Below are positions 36,023 to 44,819 of a stretch of 64,000 bases of DNA, one piece after another (within the stretch, counting starts at the first letter, position 1; every line of letters starts with the position of its first letter). A program made the position numbers and the translations under genes. Origin of the DNA: an uncultured Aquimarina sp. (GTDB lineage Bacteria > Bacteroidota > Bacteroidia > Flavobacteriales > Flavobacteriaceae); NCBI GenBank assembly GCA_947493495.1, contig CANLRN010000002.1:89786-153785 (forward strand), in the 5' to 3' direction. The notes under the pieces were generated by a model. It was not told the DNA's origin and searched no databases. It saw only the letters and a list, made by a program, of their open reading frames with translations.

Positions 36023-36709
36023 ATGCAGTATAGAATAGTATGTTTTATTTTTTTAATGAGTTCCTGTATCAGTGTTGCTCAAGAATTTAACGCATTGGAT
36101 TCTGAAGGCAAACGCCATGGCAAATGGAAAAAAAAATATGAAGGCACAAATCAATTACGATATGAAGGGACTTTTGATCACGGAAAAGAAGTAGGAACGT
36201 TTAAGTTTTATAAACAAGATAGCGGGAAAAATCCAACAGCAACAAAATTGTTTTCTAAAAACTCAGATACAGTTCGTGTAAAATATTTTAATAGTAAAGG
36301 GGGAGTGATTAGCGAGGGTAGTATGAAAGGTAAGCAACGTACAGGAACCTGGACGTATTATCATAAAAACTCTTCTAAGGTTATGATGACAGAAGAATAT
36401 CAATCAGGAAATCTTCATGGAGCACAACTTACTTATTTTGAAAATGGACAGTTAACTGAGAAAGCAGTATATGTTAATGGAAAAAAAGAAGGCAAAAGAA
36501 TTATATATGCAGAAGGCGGAACTATACTCAAAGAATACACATACAGTAACGATCTATTACATGGTTCGACAAAGTATTACGATGCAAAAGGAGTACTAGA
36601 AATAGAAGGTAACTATAAGAAGAATCGTAAGGATGGAGTCTGGAAATACTATAAAAATGGAAAGTTGTCAGAAGAAAAAACGTTTCCGCTACAAAAAAGA
36701 GGATCTTAA
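36023..36709 (+). CDS. Secreted MORN-repeat protein, YwqK-like
   Basis: With the ATG at 36023 the product has 228 residues and a clean signal peptide (YRIVCFIFLMSSCISVAQ). An upstream TTG at 35972 would add 17 residues before the signal peptide, so it is not used. The body is made of MORN-type repeats of G-x-W/F-x-x-Y (GKRHGKWKKKYEG, RTGTWTYYHKN, LHGAQLTYFENGQL, KEGKRIIYAEGG, KDGVWKYYKNGK). The family is often labelled toxin-antitoxin YwqK antitoxin, but nothing near it resembles a toxin. Its role is unknown. Confidence 0.85.
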   Translation: MQYRIVCFIFLMSSCISVAQEFNALDSEGKRHGKWKKKYEGTNQLRYEGTFDHGKEVGTFKFYKQDSGKNPTATKLFSKNSDTVRVKYFNSKGGVISEGSMKGKQRTGTWTYYHKNSSKVMMTEEYQSGNLHGAQLTYFENGQLTEKAVYVNGKKEGKRIIYAEGGTILKEYTYSNDLLHGSTKYYDAKGVLEIEGNYKKNRKDGVWKYYKNGKLSEEKTFPLQKRGS

Positions 36710-36747
36710 TATCAATTTTCGAAATATATCGATAGATAAAAACCTAG

Positions 36748-36775
36748 AAGCGATGCCTGTGCATTGCTTTTTTTA
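36748..36775 (+). terminator. Intrinsic terminator after the MORN protein
   Basis: AAGCGATGC (36748-36756) pairs with GCATTGCTT (36761-36769) with one G-T pair and a four-base loop, and a run of T follows. It overlaps the promoter region of mnmA. Confidence 0.75.
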
Positions 36776-36780
36776 TTTGC

Positions 36781-36788
36781 TATTTTTG
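36781..36788 (+). promoter_or_regulatory. -7 promoter element for mnmA
   Basis: TATTTTTG at 36781-36788 matches TAnnTTTG exactly, 31 nt before the GTG of mnmA. The nearest TTG (36764-36766) is 14 nt upstream, nearer than usual, and lies within the terminator of the previous gene. Confidence 0.45.
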
Positions 36789-36819
36789 CAATTAATCATA
36801 AGAGAATAAATACGATAAA

Positions 36820-38007
36820 GTGAAAAGAGTAATAGTAGGGTTATCTGGGGGAGTAGATTCTAGTGTAGCAGCATATCTTTTAAAAGAACAAGGATATGAG
36901 GTGATAGGGCTTTTTATGAAAAACTGGCACGATGACTCGGTGACAATCTCTGATGAATGTCCGTGGTTAGATGATAGTAATGATGCTTTACTTGTAGCAG
37001 AAAAACTAGGAATTCCGTTTCAGACAGTTGATTTAAGTGAAGAATATAAAGAACGCATTGTAGACTATATGTTTGCTGAATATGAAAAAGGAAGAACACC
37101 AAACCCCGATGTACTTTGCAATAGAGAGATTAAGTTTGATGTTTTTCTCAAAATAGCACTATCATTAGGAGCAGATTATGTAGCTACTGGTCATTATTGT
37201 AGAAAAGATACAATAACAAAAGATGGTAAAGAGATACATCGATTGTTGGCAGGTAAGGATGCAAATAAAGATCAATCATATTTCTTGTGTCAATTATCAC
37301 AAGAGCAATTATCCAGAACCCTTTTTCCTGTAGGAGAATTACTAAAACCCGAAGTTAGAGAAATAGCAAGTAAACAAGCACTTGTAACTGCAGATAAAAG
37401 AGATTCTCAGGGATTGTGTTTTATTGGTAAAGTACGGTTGCCAGAATTTTTACAACAAAAACTACGTCCAAAACAAGGAGATATTATAGAAATACCTTCT
37501 ACAGAAGATAAATATAATAAAGTCACTCCAAGTTTTAACTCTAAGAAAGAAGAATTAAAATTTCTCTCTTCTAAGTATACCTATGATAGTAATGAAGGTA
37601 AAGTTGTAGGACAACATCAGGGAGCGCATTATTTTACAAAAGGACAACGAAAAGGATTGGCAGTCGGAGGAACTCCAGAGCCTCTTTTTGTGATTGAAAC
37701 CGATGTAAAGAGTAATGTGATTTACACTGGTCAAGGCAAAGATCACCCTGGTTTGTATAGGAGAGCATTGTTTATACATAATCACGAATTACACTGGGTA
37801 CGTCCTGATCTTAAATTAGAACTAGATAAAGAATTGGATGTAATGGCTAGGATACGATACAGGCAAACTTTGGATAAAGCTACTTTACACCAGGTGGATA
37901 CTGGGATGTATATTGTTTTTGAAAATGCTCAGAGTGCAATTACCGAAGGTCAATTTGTTGCTTGGTATTTAGGTGATGAATTAGCAGGATCCGGAGTAAT
38001 TTCGTAG
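36820..38007 (+). CDS. mnmA: tRNA-specific 2-thiouridylase MnmA
   Basis: MnmA thiolates uridine 34 of Lys, Glu and Gln tRNAs with ATP and a sulfur carrier. The 395 residues fit the family. The start is GTG. The PP-loop SGGVDS is at 9-14, the catalytic Cys is Cys100 in [12 protein letters not shown], and the partner Cys is Cys200 in [25 protein letters not shown] and YTGQG-type segments follow. All essential residues are present. It precedes the subtilase gene by 26 bp and may share its transcript. Confidence 0.96.
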   Translation: MKRVIVGLSGGVDSSVAAYLLKEQGYEVIGLFMKNWHDDSVTISDECPWLDDSNDALLVAEKLGIPFQTVDLSEEYKERIVDYMFAEYEKGRTPNPDVLCNREIKFDVFLKIALSLGADYVATGHYCRKDTITKDGKEIHRLLAGKDANKDQSYFLCQLSQEQLSRTLFPVGELLKPEVREIASKQALVTADKRDSQGLCFIGKVRLPEFLQQKLRPKQGDIIEIPSTEDKYNKVTPSFNSKKEELKFLSSKYTYDSNEGKVVGQHQGAHYFTKGQRKGLAVGGTPEPLFVIETDVKSNVIYTGQGKDHPGLYRRALFIHNHELHWVRPDLKLELDKELDVMARIRYRQTLDKATLHQVDTGMYIVFENAQSAITEGQFVAWYLGDELAGSGVIS

Positions 38008-38033
38008 ATTGTTATGTCATAAACTACTATTAT

Positions 38034-39653
38034 ATGAAAAAGAAATGCTTCCTATTATTGTTCTGTATTACCTATCTTGGGATATCTCAAACCGAAGATG
38101 CTTGGGTATATTTTACCGACAAAGAAAATGTAGCAAATGCCATTGCTAATCCAATTACTATCCTTACTCAAGAGGCAATTGATCGAAAAAACCTACATAA
38201 TATTACCATAGATGATAAAGATGTTCCTGTTAATGAAAATTATATTGATCAGCTAAAAAGTACCTCAGGGATTACTGTACTTGCCAAGTCAAAGTGGTTT
38301 AATTGCGTATTTGTCAGAGGAACACAAATAGCTATCAATAACTTATTGAGCATTTCATTTGTTGATCGAATCGATTATGCAGATAATTCTTTAGATGCCA
38401 AAAAATCAATACTCCAAACTCGTAAAAAGGAAGCTGTGATAACCAATAAATTTGAAGTAAAAACGGTATTCAATTATGGGAGTGCGGCACAACAAATACA
38501 GCAATTAAATGCGGAGTACCTTCATCAACAAGAGTATACTGGTGCAGGGATGATTATTGCAGTAATGGACTCAGGGTTTCCAGGAGTAAATATTATAGAT
38601 GGTTTTAAAAGAATACGAGATGAAGGTAGATTGTTAGATGGATATGATTTTGTAAGAAGAGAAGAAGATGAATTTGCTTTTTCGGGAAGTTCCCATGGGA
38701 CTCAGACATTTAGTGATATTGCAGGATTTATAGATGAAGAGTTTGTAGGTACAGCACCAGATGCAAACTATTATTTATTTATTACAGAGGATGCTGCTAC
38801 CGAAGGACCTAAAGAAGAAGCCTTGTGGGTAGAAGCAGCTGAACGAGCAGATAGTCTTGGCGTTGATGTAATTAATACATCATTAGGATATTCTATTAGT
38901 TTTGATAACCCGGCTTATGAGTATCAGCCATCTGATATGGATGGACAAACTACATTCATTTCTAAAGGAGCTAATATGGCGTTTGCTAAAGGCATGTTAT
39001 TGGTTACATCTGCTGGAAATTCTGGGAATGATCCTTGGGGTATCATTACAGCTCCTGGAGATGCGCCTGGAGTATTAACTGTAGGTGCTATTGATGGTGC
39101 CGGGAATTACGCTTCCTTTAGCTCCCGAGGACCAACTGCTGATAATCGCATAAAGCCTGATGTAGTTGCCAGAGGATCTGGGTCAGCTGTGATCTTACCA
39201 AACAATGTAGTTTCTACGAGTGGTGGGACTTCTTTTAGCGCACCTATAATGGCTGGTGCAGTAGCCTGTTTATGGCAAGCATTCCCTTCGATGAATAATG
39301 GAGAAATTATGCAATTGATACGAGAATCAGCATCACAATATAGTAACCCAGATACCCAATTAGGATATGGAATTCCAGATTTTAAGGCGCTTGTAGAAAG
39401 CTTGTCAATTAGAGATGTTACTTCAGAAAAAATTAAGATATACCCTAATCCAGTCACTGACAGACTATTTTTGGATTTGCCTATACAAAAACCAATTAGA
39501 ATTCATATTTATACTGCAGAAGGAAAAGTTGTAGTATCCGAAGAGCTAAAAAATAGTAATTACGTTTCGTTAAACAATTTATCAAGTGGTTTATACCTTG
39601 TAGAAGTACTCACAGATGACTCACGTTACACAATGAAGATATCAAAACAGTAA
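38034..39653 (+). CDS. Secreted subtilisin-like serine protease (S8) with T9SS tail
   Basis: The 539-residue product has a signal peptide (about 1-18), an N-terminal prodomain (about 20-115) and an S8 catalytic domain. The triad is Asp179 (AVMDSGFPG), His221 (SSHGTQTF) and Ser400 (GTSFSAP). The oxyanion Asn lies in VTSAGNSGNDP. A C-terminal T9SS sorting domain (KIKIYPNPVTDRLFLDL to the end) directs export. It should degrade protein outside the cell or on its surface. It overlaps the following oxygenase gene by one base (TAATG). Confidence 0.94.
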   Translation: MKKKCFLLLFCITYLGISQTEDAWVYFTDKENVANAIANPITILTQEAIDRKNLHNITIDDKDVPVNENYIDQLKSTSGITVLAKSKWFNCVFVRGTQIAINNLLSISFVDRIDYADNSLDAKKSILQTRKKEAVITNKFEVKTVFNYGSAAQQIQQLNAEYLHQQEYTGAGMIIAVMDSGFPGVNIIDGFKRIRDEGRLLDGYDFVRREEDEFAFSGSSHGTQTFSDIAGFIDEEFVGTAPDANYYLFITEDAATEGPKEEALWVEAAERADSLGVDVINTSLGYSISFDNPAYEYQPSDMDGQTTFISKGANMAFAKGMLLVTSAGNSGNDPWGIITAPGDAPGVLTVGAIDGAGNYASFSSRGPTADNRIKPDVVARGSGSAVILPNNVVSTSGGTSFSAPIMAGAVACLWQAFPSMNNGEIMQLIRESASQYSNPDTQLGYGIPDFKALVESLSIRDVTSEKIKIYPNPVTDRLFLDLPIQKPIRIHIYTAEGKVVVSEELKNSNYVSLNNLSSGLYLVEVLTDDSRYTMKISKQ

Positions 39654-40606
39654 TGAATAAAATCAAAGAACTTTTTAATATCCAATACCCTATTGTTCAA
39701 GGCGGAATGATTTGGGCAAGTGGATGGAAATTAGCTAGTGCTGTCAGTAATTCGGGGGGTTTAGGGCTTATAGGAGCTGGTTCTATGTATCCAGATGTAC
39801 TAAGAGAACATATCCAGAAATGTAAAAAAACTACGAATACGCCTTTTGGGGTTAATATCCCGATGTTATATCCCAATCTAGAAGAAATTATAAAAATCAT
39901 TATAGAAGAGGATATAAAAATTGTTTTTACATCTGCTGGAAACCCTAAAACGTATACTTCTTTTTTAAAAGAAAAGGGAATTACTGTAGTTCATGTAGTA
40001 AGTAGTCTGAAATTTGCTTTAAAAGCACAAGATGCTGGAGTAGATGCTATAGTCGCAGAAGGTTTTGAAGCTGGAGGGCATAATGGTAGAGATGAAACAA
40101 CCACATTAGCATTGATTCCTATGATCAAGGAACAAATAAAAATTCCTCTGATTGCCGCTGGTGGGATAGCCACTGGTACTGCTATGTATGCAGTTATGGC
40201 ATTAGGAGCTGATGGGGTGCAAATAGGTAGTAGATTTGTGGCAAGTGAAGAGGCTTCTTCTCATCCAGATTTTAAGAAAATGGTTGTAGATGCTAAAGAA
40301 GGTGATACACACCTAACCTTAAAAGAATTAGCTCCTGTGCGGTTATTGAAAAATAAATTTTACCAAGATGTAGCAAATTTATATGCAAAAGGTGCTTCTG
40401 TAACAGAGTTGAAAGCACTTTTAGGCCGTGCACGTGCTAAGAGAGGCATGTTTGAAGGCGATCTAGAAGAAGGGGAGTTGGAGATAGGGCAGGTGTCAGG
40501 CTTGATTCATGATATTAAACCGGTAGCTATAATTGTCAAAAAATTGATAAACGATTTTGAGAATACCAGAAAACGTATGAGTAACATTAATTTTTTAGAA
40601 GAGTGA
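39653..40606 (+). CDS. NAD(P)H-dependent flavin oxidoreductase, nitronate monooxygenase (NPD) family
   Basis: The 317-residue TIM-barrel FMN protein is in the family of 2-nitropropane dioxygenase/nitronate monooxygenase. It opens NIQYPIVQGGMIWASGWKLA (FMN-binding start) and has GVNIPMLYP, VVHVVSSLKFALKAQDAGVD and GFEAGGHNGRDETTTLALIP. IPLIAAGGIATGTAMYAVMA and LGADGVQIGSRFVASEEA give the FMN phosphate-binding loops. The His of EAGGHNG matches the catalytic His of nitronate monooxygenases, but other flavin reactions, such as enoyl reduction, occur in this fold. It is translationally coupled to the protease gene. Confidence 0.88.
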   Translation: MNKIKELFNIQYPIVQGGMIWASGWKLASAVSNSGGLGLIGAGSMYPDVLREHIQKCKKTTNTPFGVNIPMLYPNLEEIIKIIIEEDIKIVFTSAGNPKTYTSFLKEKGITVVHVVSSLKFALKAQDAGVDAIVAEGFEAGGHNGRDETTTLALIPMIKEQIKIPLIAAGGIATGTAMYAVMALGADGVQIGSRFVASEEASSHPDFKKMVVDAKEGDTHLTLKELAPVRLLKNKFYQDVANLYAKGASVTELKALLGRARAKRGMFEGDLEEGELEIGQVSGLIHDIKPVAIIVKKLINDFENTRKRMSNINFLEE

Positions 40607-40685
40607 GTATATTGTTATCATAAATTTTCTATCGCATGATCTAGGTTTAATTAATAGAATTTCTTTAGTGAGCAGGCCTTAGATG

Positions 40686-40782
40686 TCGTATCGAGTGCAA
40701 GAAATTAGAACTAAATAGAGGCAAACAATCTTGTTTGTTGTAACCTATTGGCCTTGATTTCTATACTGCGATTGCTATACGA
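40686..40782. repeat. Degenerate palindromic element
   Basis: The two arms are loosely inverse: CGTATCGAGTGCAAGAAATT on the left and ATTTCTATACTGCGATTGC on the right, meeting at a near-perfect centre CAAACAATCTTGTTTG. It codes for nothing and sits directly before the glycosyltransferase remnant. Mismatches make the limits approximate. Confidence 0.4.
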
Positions 40783-40805
40783 GGTAGCTCATTAGATACA
40801 AAAAA

Positions 40806-41315
40806 TTATTTAGTCGGATAGGAGGAGGTCGAGAATATATTTTTCATAAATATAGAAGACTTTAATGGAGCAATATTAAAAATAGTTAAATCTTCTTTTG
40901 GTAATTTAAGATTTTCTAAAAGTTCATTATAAACTTCTTTTGTGTCTTTAAAAATCAATTTCTAGACCATTATTTTATGAACTTTTGTTTTAGTTTGCCT
41001 AAAAAATTAGTGGCAGGCTGATGTCCTAATCCATATTGAGAAACTTCATGAGAAGATGATGCTAGAGGGACTACTCCTATTTCCTTTTAGTTTTTTTCGT
41101 TCTGGATATAATGTTTCTAAGTTAGCTGCATTGATTTCTTTAGTTTTTTTAAAAGGCAGATATGGTATTTTCATTTGTTTTAACCTATTTTCATTAGCTT
41201 GGCCAGTATACCAACGTATATCGTATCCTTTATTTTGTAAGTGAACTAACTGAGTCTTAGGATTGAAATGGCCATCAGAAGGAATACAAGCAAATAGAAT
41301 TTTCACAGAGGGCAT
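40806..41315 (-). pseudogene. Glycosyltransferase (MGT/UGT-like) remnant with deletion, frameshifts and stops
   Basis: The N-terminal 89 residues (MPSVKILFACIPSDGHFNPK, RWYTGQANENRLKQMKIPYL) are the start of a family 1 glycosyltransferase, where the GHFNP segment is characteristic. They run into a stop at 41046. The middle and C-terminus are mostly missing. In other frames the DNA downstream still encodes GVVPLASSSHEVSQYGLGHQ and ATNFLGKLKQKFIK, then a stop, then EIDFKDTKEVYNELLENLKL. This is the pattern of a large internal deletion followed by decay. No function is expected. Confidence 0.75.
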
Positions 41316-41522
41316 AAATATCGATTATTAGTAGGAATGACTTCTTTCTAAAAAGATCAAATCTATTGCTTTTTTGTGTAATATAATTGTAAAAGGTATT
41401 ATAAACCTTTGATTAATGAAATCCGTTTATGAGAAGTCTGCAAGATGTATTCAAAATTGTAGATAGCACTTAATCATGCTGTTTATTGAACTTGTTTCAT
41501 TTTTAGTGAAACACAAGTTAAA

Positions 41523-41560
41523 CTCCCCTTTATTATATGATAATAAAGGGGAGTAGTTTT
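41523..41560. terminator. Long perfect hairpin, likely terminator of the ricin-lectin gene
   Basis: ACTCCCCTTTATTAT (41523-41537) is the exact inverse of ATAATAAAGGGGAGT (41541-41555), a 15-bp stem with a 3-nt loop. A further hairpin, AACTTGTTTCA/TGAAACACAAGTT, precedes it at 41490-41520. The T run is short on either strand, but the position, 26 bp beyond the stop of the minus-strand gene, fits a terminator. Confidence 0.65.
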
Positions 41561-41585
41561 CTTATTTTTAAAATATTTTATGTAA

Positions 41586-43586
41586 TTATCGAGTGATCAT
41601 CAACAATCCTGTTGGAAATATATTGTTATTAGTTAATATTTTTACGACATATGAACCAATTGCTAGATTAGAAATATCTATAGTAGTAGAGGTTTCCTTT
41701 TTTAGGCTTATTTCTTTTTCTAGTGAAAGTGCTCCTTGGATATTATAAATTTGTATAGTATAATTACCATTGTCAAGTCCTAAAATGTTTAACTGATCTG
41801 ATGCTGGATTTGGGTACATTACAAATTTACCATCTGCGATAGCCTCTAAATCACTAGATCTATTATTAATAGAATTGAATTGCCAATGTTGGTTTTGATT
41901 ACTATTATTAGAAGTCCATAAATATACATTCTGTCCATTGGCACCTCCGCCGCGACCATCGATACTATAATTAGGCGCATTTCTTTTTTCTAGGCGATAA
42001 TTATTACCTCCAACATTTACTTTACGCCAATGTTGATTTTGATTTCCAGCACCACAAGTCCACAAGTATACATTCTGCCCATTAGCACCTCCATTTCCAC
42101 CATCTAGGCAGAAATTAGTCCCTCTCTTTTTATAGGAATAAAATCCATTTCCACGATTTATTTCTTCCCATTGTTGATTATTATTGTTTTGGTTTTGAGC
42201 CCATAAATATACATTTTGCCCATTAGCGCCTCCATTATTTCCATCGATTGCAAAACCAGAAGCATTTCTTTTTTTCATATGCACTAAACTACTACCTCCT
42301 GTTGGTGGTGGTGGAGGCGGAGGGGTGTTGCCATTAGAAATATAATACTTAACATCCTGTAAAGTATTGTTTTTTGGATTTCGCTTATGTGCATTATTTT
42401 CTGTCTGCCAAACAAAATTATTAGTAAAAGTAGTAGAACCTTTGTCAATAACACGCTTGGGATGAAAAGAAAAACCTTGGCGATATGCATTTCCATCTGC
42501 ATAAAAGACATGGTTGTTGGTCCATTTGTTTCTTGCTGTTGGGCTTTGTCCATCTTCACTCCCATTTTCCTGAAAACCTCCGTCTGTTTTATTTACATGA
42601 ACTCCTACATTTTCATCAATTATGCAATCAGTAGTAACAATTTCTGTCCATACCTGATACCTACTTCCAGATTTGACCATAACATTCTTAGTTACTTTGA
42701 CATTTCTAGAAAAAGCATCAAGATCAATACCATCTACATCGGCATCATAAATAAAATTTTTATCAATTAATGCATCACGAGAAGCTTTAATATGTATTGC
42801 TCTTCTGGTAGAATTGTGTATGATATTACCTCTGATTACACTATTACCAAATGTATTGTTGATGAATACCACATTTCTACATTTTACGAATTTAATTCCT
42901 TGTATAGTAAGATTTCTTGCAAATCGAGTAAAGATACCTGCAGCACGATCATTGGTTTCAATGACTCCTCTTCGTGTTCCAAAAAACTTCACATTATTTT
43001 TGGTATTGCCATTATTCGTACCTCGTACTTCAAAAATACCATTGATGACATCACTTACCGAAAATCTATCCGGAACAGTACCTGGTATGACGGGTCCAGT
43101 ATATTTTATGGTTCCGTCAATCCATATAGTGGTGTTAGATCCTACCTGTATCAATCTATTTCTTGATGTGATATTGATATTTCCTCTAAAGATAAATGTA
43201 CCACCGTTTGCAGCAATAGCAGCTCTTCTGCTTTCTAGATTACCAGCATTGACAACTTGTCCACCTCCTGTGTATGTTACAGGTCTATTATTGGTGTTAC
43301 TGATATAATTAGCTGTTTCTCTTACGGCTTTTGTTTGTGCTATGTTTCTGGAAAATACCCCATTGGTAAGCCTTGAGTTAATAGCTGCTGCTGGCACTCC
43401 CGCAGCAGACAATTTGTTTCTTATATCTTGAACGTTTCCTGTTCCTCCAGGTGCATTAGCTCGGAGCACTTTTCCTCCATTACTAGCATTGACTTCAGTA
43501 AATTGAGCGTTGATTTGAAAATTCCATAGCAATATCATGGCGATAAATACTATTTTTCCGGAAATAGTTTTTTGTGAAAATCTCAT
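41586..43586 (-). CDS. Secreted parallel beta-helix protein with ricin-type lectin repeats and T9SS tail
   Basis: The 666 residues comprise a signal peptide (about 1-27), an N-terminal region of about 28-115, and a right-handed beta-helix (about 120-400) with repeats such as NVKFFGTRRGVIETNDRAAG and VVFINNTFGNSVIRGNIIHN. A Pro-rich linker (TPPPPPPPTGG) leads to a ricin-B type module in three repeats, each ending in a Q-x-W motif (NNQQW, NQNQHW, NQNQHW). A T9SS sorting domain follows (about 600-666, KFVMYPNPASDQL). The helix resembles pectate/alginate lyase folds, but I see no confirmed catalytic residues. It is probably a polysaccharide-binding or polysaccharide-cleaving surface protein. Confidence 0.88.
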   Translation of the reverse strand: MRFSQKTISGKIVFIAMILLWNFQINAQFTEVNASNGGKVLRANAPGGTGNVQDIRNKLSAAGVPAAAINSRLTNGVFSRNIAQTKAVRETANYISNTNNRPVTYTGGGQVVNAGNLESRRAAIAANGGTFIFRGNINITSRNRLIQVGSNTTIWIDGTIKYTGPVIPGTVPDRFSVSDVINGIFEVRGTNNGNTKNNVKFFGTRRGVIETNDRAAGIFTRFARNLTIQGIKFVKCRNVVFINNTFGNSVIRGNIIHNSTRRAIHIKASRDALIDKNFIYDADVDGIDLDAFSRNVKVTKNVMVKSGSRYQVWTEIVTTDCIIDENVGVHVNKTDGGFQENGSEDGQSPTARNKWTNNHVFYADGNAYRQGFSFHPKRVIDKGSTTFTNNFVWQTENNAHKRNPKNNTLQDVKYYISNGNTPPPPPPPTGGSSLVHMKKRNASGFAIDGNNGGANGQNVYLWAQNQNNNNQQWEEINRGNGFYSYKKRGTNFCLDGGNGGANGQNVYLWTCGAGNQNQHWRKVNVGGNNYRLEKRNAPNYSIDGRGGGANGQNVYLWTSNNSNQNQHWQFNSINNRSSDLEAIADGKFVMYPNPASDQLNILGLDNGNYTIQIYNIQGALSLEKEISLKKETSTTIDISNLAIGSYVVKILTNNNIFPTGLLMITR

Positions 43587-43924
43587 AATTTTAAGAGTTT
43601 TAGTTTAGTTAGTTTTAAATTTAATCAAAATTGTATTGAATACAGCTATAAGATTTTGAAAGTTAAGATTTTAATAAGATTAATAGAATAAGATTTGTAC
43701 AACTTATTAAGTTGTGTGAAGTATTTACTAGTCATTAATTATGTGATTCATAAAAGTACCTTAATGATTGTTTCGGGTAATGTGTCTAGTTATCCATTGC
43801 TTAAAAATAATCAACAAACTAGAACCAAGATCAGAGACAAAAGGTTTTGATTTTTGTTACTCACCAACACAGCTCATTTATAGGTATTATTTTTATTTAG
43901 ATATTAATGTTTCTTATAATTAAT

Positions 43925-43932
43925 TACTTTTG
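43925..43932 (+). promoter_or_regulatory. -7 promoter element for mazG
   Basis: TACTTTTG at 43925-43932 is an exact TAnnTTTG match. Transcription would start about 43938-43940, so the ATG at 43948 fits as start, and the TTG at 43930, inside this element, cannot be the start. The rest of 43587-43924 holds no gene. Confidence 0.6.
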
Positions 43933-43947
43933 AAAAAAACAAGAATT

Positions 43948-44721
43948 ATGAGTTCCAGAGAGGATCAGTTAAAAGCGTTTGATCGTTTATTATCGATAAT
44001 GGATGAATTGCGAGCACAATGCCCTTGGGATAGAAAACAAACATTACAGTCATTACGCCACCTTACGATCGAGGAAACTTATGAGTTGGGAGATGCTATT
44101 TTAGATAATGATTTGGAAGAGGTTAAGAAAGAATTAGGCGATCTATTATTACATATTGTCTTTTATTCGAAAATAGGAAGTGAAACTAATGATTTTGATA
44201 TCACTGATGTAGCCAATAGTATTTCTGATAAATTGATCAATAGGCATCCACATATTTATGGAGATGTGAAGGTTACTAATGAGGAAGATGTAAAACGAAA
44301 TTGGGAAAACTTAAAATTGAAAGAAGGAAAAAAAAGTGTATTAGAAGGAGTTCCTAAATCTTTGCCGGCACTAGTCAAGGCAAGTAGGATACAAGATAAA
44401 GTGGCGGGAGTAGGATTTGATTGGGAAGAACCTCAACAAGTTTTTGAAAAACTACAAGAAGAGCTTGGGGAATTACAGCACGAAATTAATGAAGAGCATC
44501 AAGAAAACATGGAATCTGAGTTTGGTGATGTCTTATTCTCGATGATTAATTATGCTCGTTTCCTTAATATTAATCCCGAAAACGCCTTAGAGCGCACTAA
44601 TAAAAAATTTATTAAACGCTTTCAGTATCTAGAACAAAAAGCTAAAGAAAACAGTAAAAGCATCCAAGAAATGACCCTAGCAGAAATGGATATTTTTTGG
44701 GAAGAGGCTAAGAAGTTATAA
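43948..44721 (+). CDS. mazG: Nucleoside triphosphate pyrophosphohydrolase MazG
   Basis: MazG hydrolyses nucleoside triphosphates to monophosphates and pyrophosphate, clearing aberrant nucleotides. With ATG 43948 the product has 257 residues with two all-alpha MazG domains. The first, with the magnesium-binding EExxE motif in TIEETYELGDAILD and LKKELGDLLLHIVFYSKI, is at about 20-110; the second has EELGELQHEINEE and SEFGDVLFSMINYARFLNI. RHPHIYGDV is also a family marker. The product is cytoplasmic and monocistronic, convergent with the amylase gene. Confidence 0.95.
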   Translation: MSSREDQLKAFDRLLSIMDELRAQCPWDRKQTLQSLRHLTIEETYELGDAILDNDLEEVKKELGDLLLHIVFYSKIGSETNDFDITDVANSISDKLINRHPHIYGDVKVTNEEDVKRNWENLKLKEGKKSVLEGVPKSLPALVKASRIQDKVAGVGFDWEEPQQVFEKLQEELGELQHEINEEHQENMESEFGDVLFSMINYARFLNINPENALERTNKKFIKRFQYLEQKAKENSKSIQEMTLAEMDIFWEEAKKL

Positions 44722-44757
44722 ATGCTGTATAATTGATTTAGTTTAAAGCCTGTATCT

Positions 44758-44795
44758 ATAAATTACCTGTTAGATGTTTCTAACAGGTAATTTAT
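44758..44795. terminator. Bidirectional terminator between mazG and the GH13 gene
   Basis: ATAAATTACCTGTTAG (44758-44773) is exactly complementary to CTAACAGGTAATTTAT (44780-44795), a perfect 16-bp stem with a 6-nt loop. It stands between two convergent genes and could stop transcription from either side. Confidence 0.8.
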
Positions 44796-44819
44796 ATGAG
44801 ATACTAAAATAATTTTAGC

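Noticed and set aside
36023..36709. Toxin-antitoxin system (YwqK label)
   Set aside because: No toxin-like gene is adjacent; the protein is exported and made of MORN repeats.
42284..43308. Several overlapping ORFs within the ricin-lectin gene on both strands
   Set aside because: They follow the repeat composition of the true gene at 41586-43586 in other frames and have no signature of their own.
43930..43947. TTG start of mazG
   Set aside because: It lies within the exact -7 promoter element, so it would not be in the transcript.
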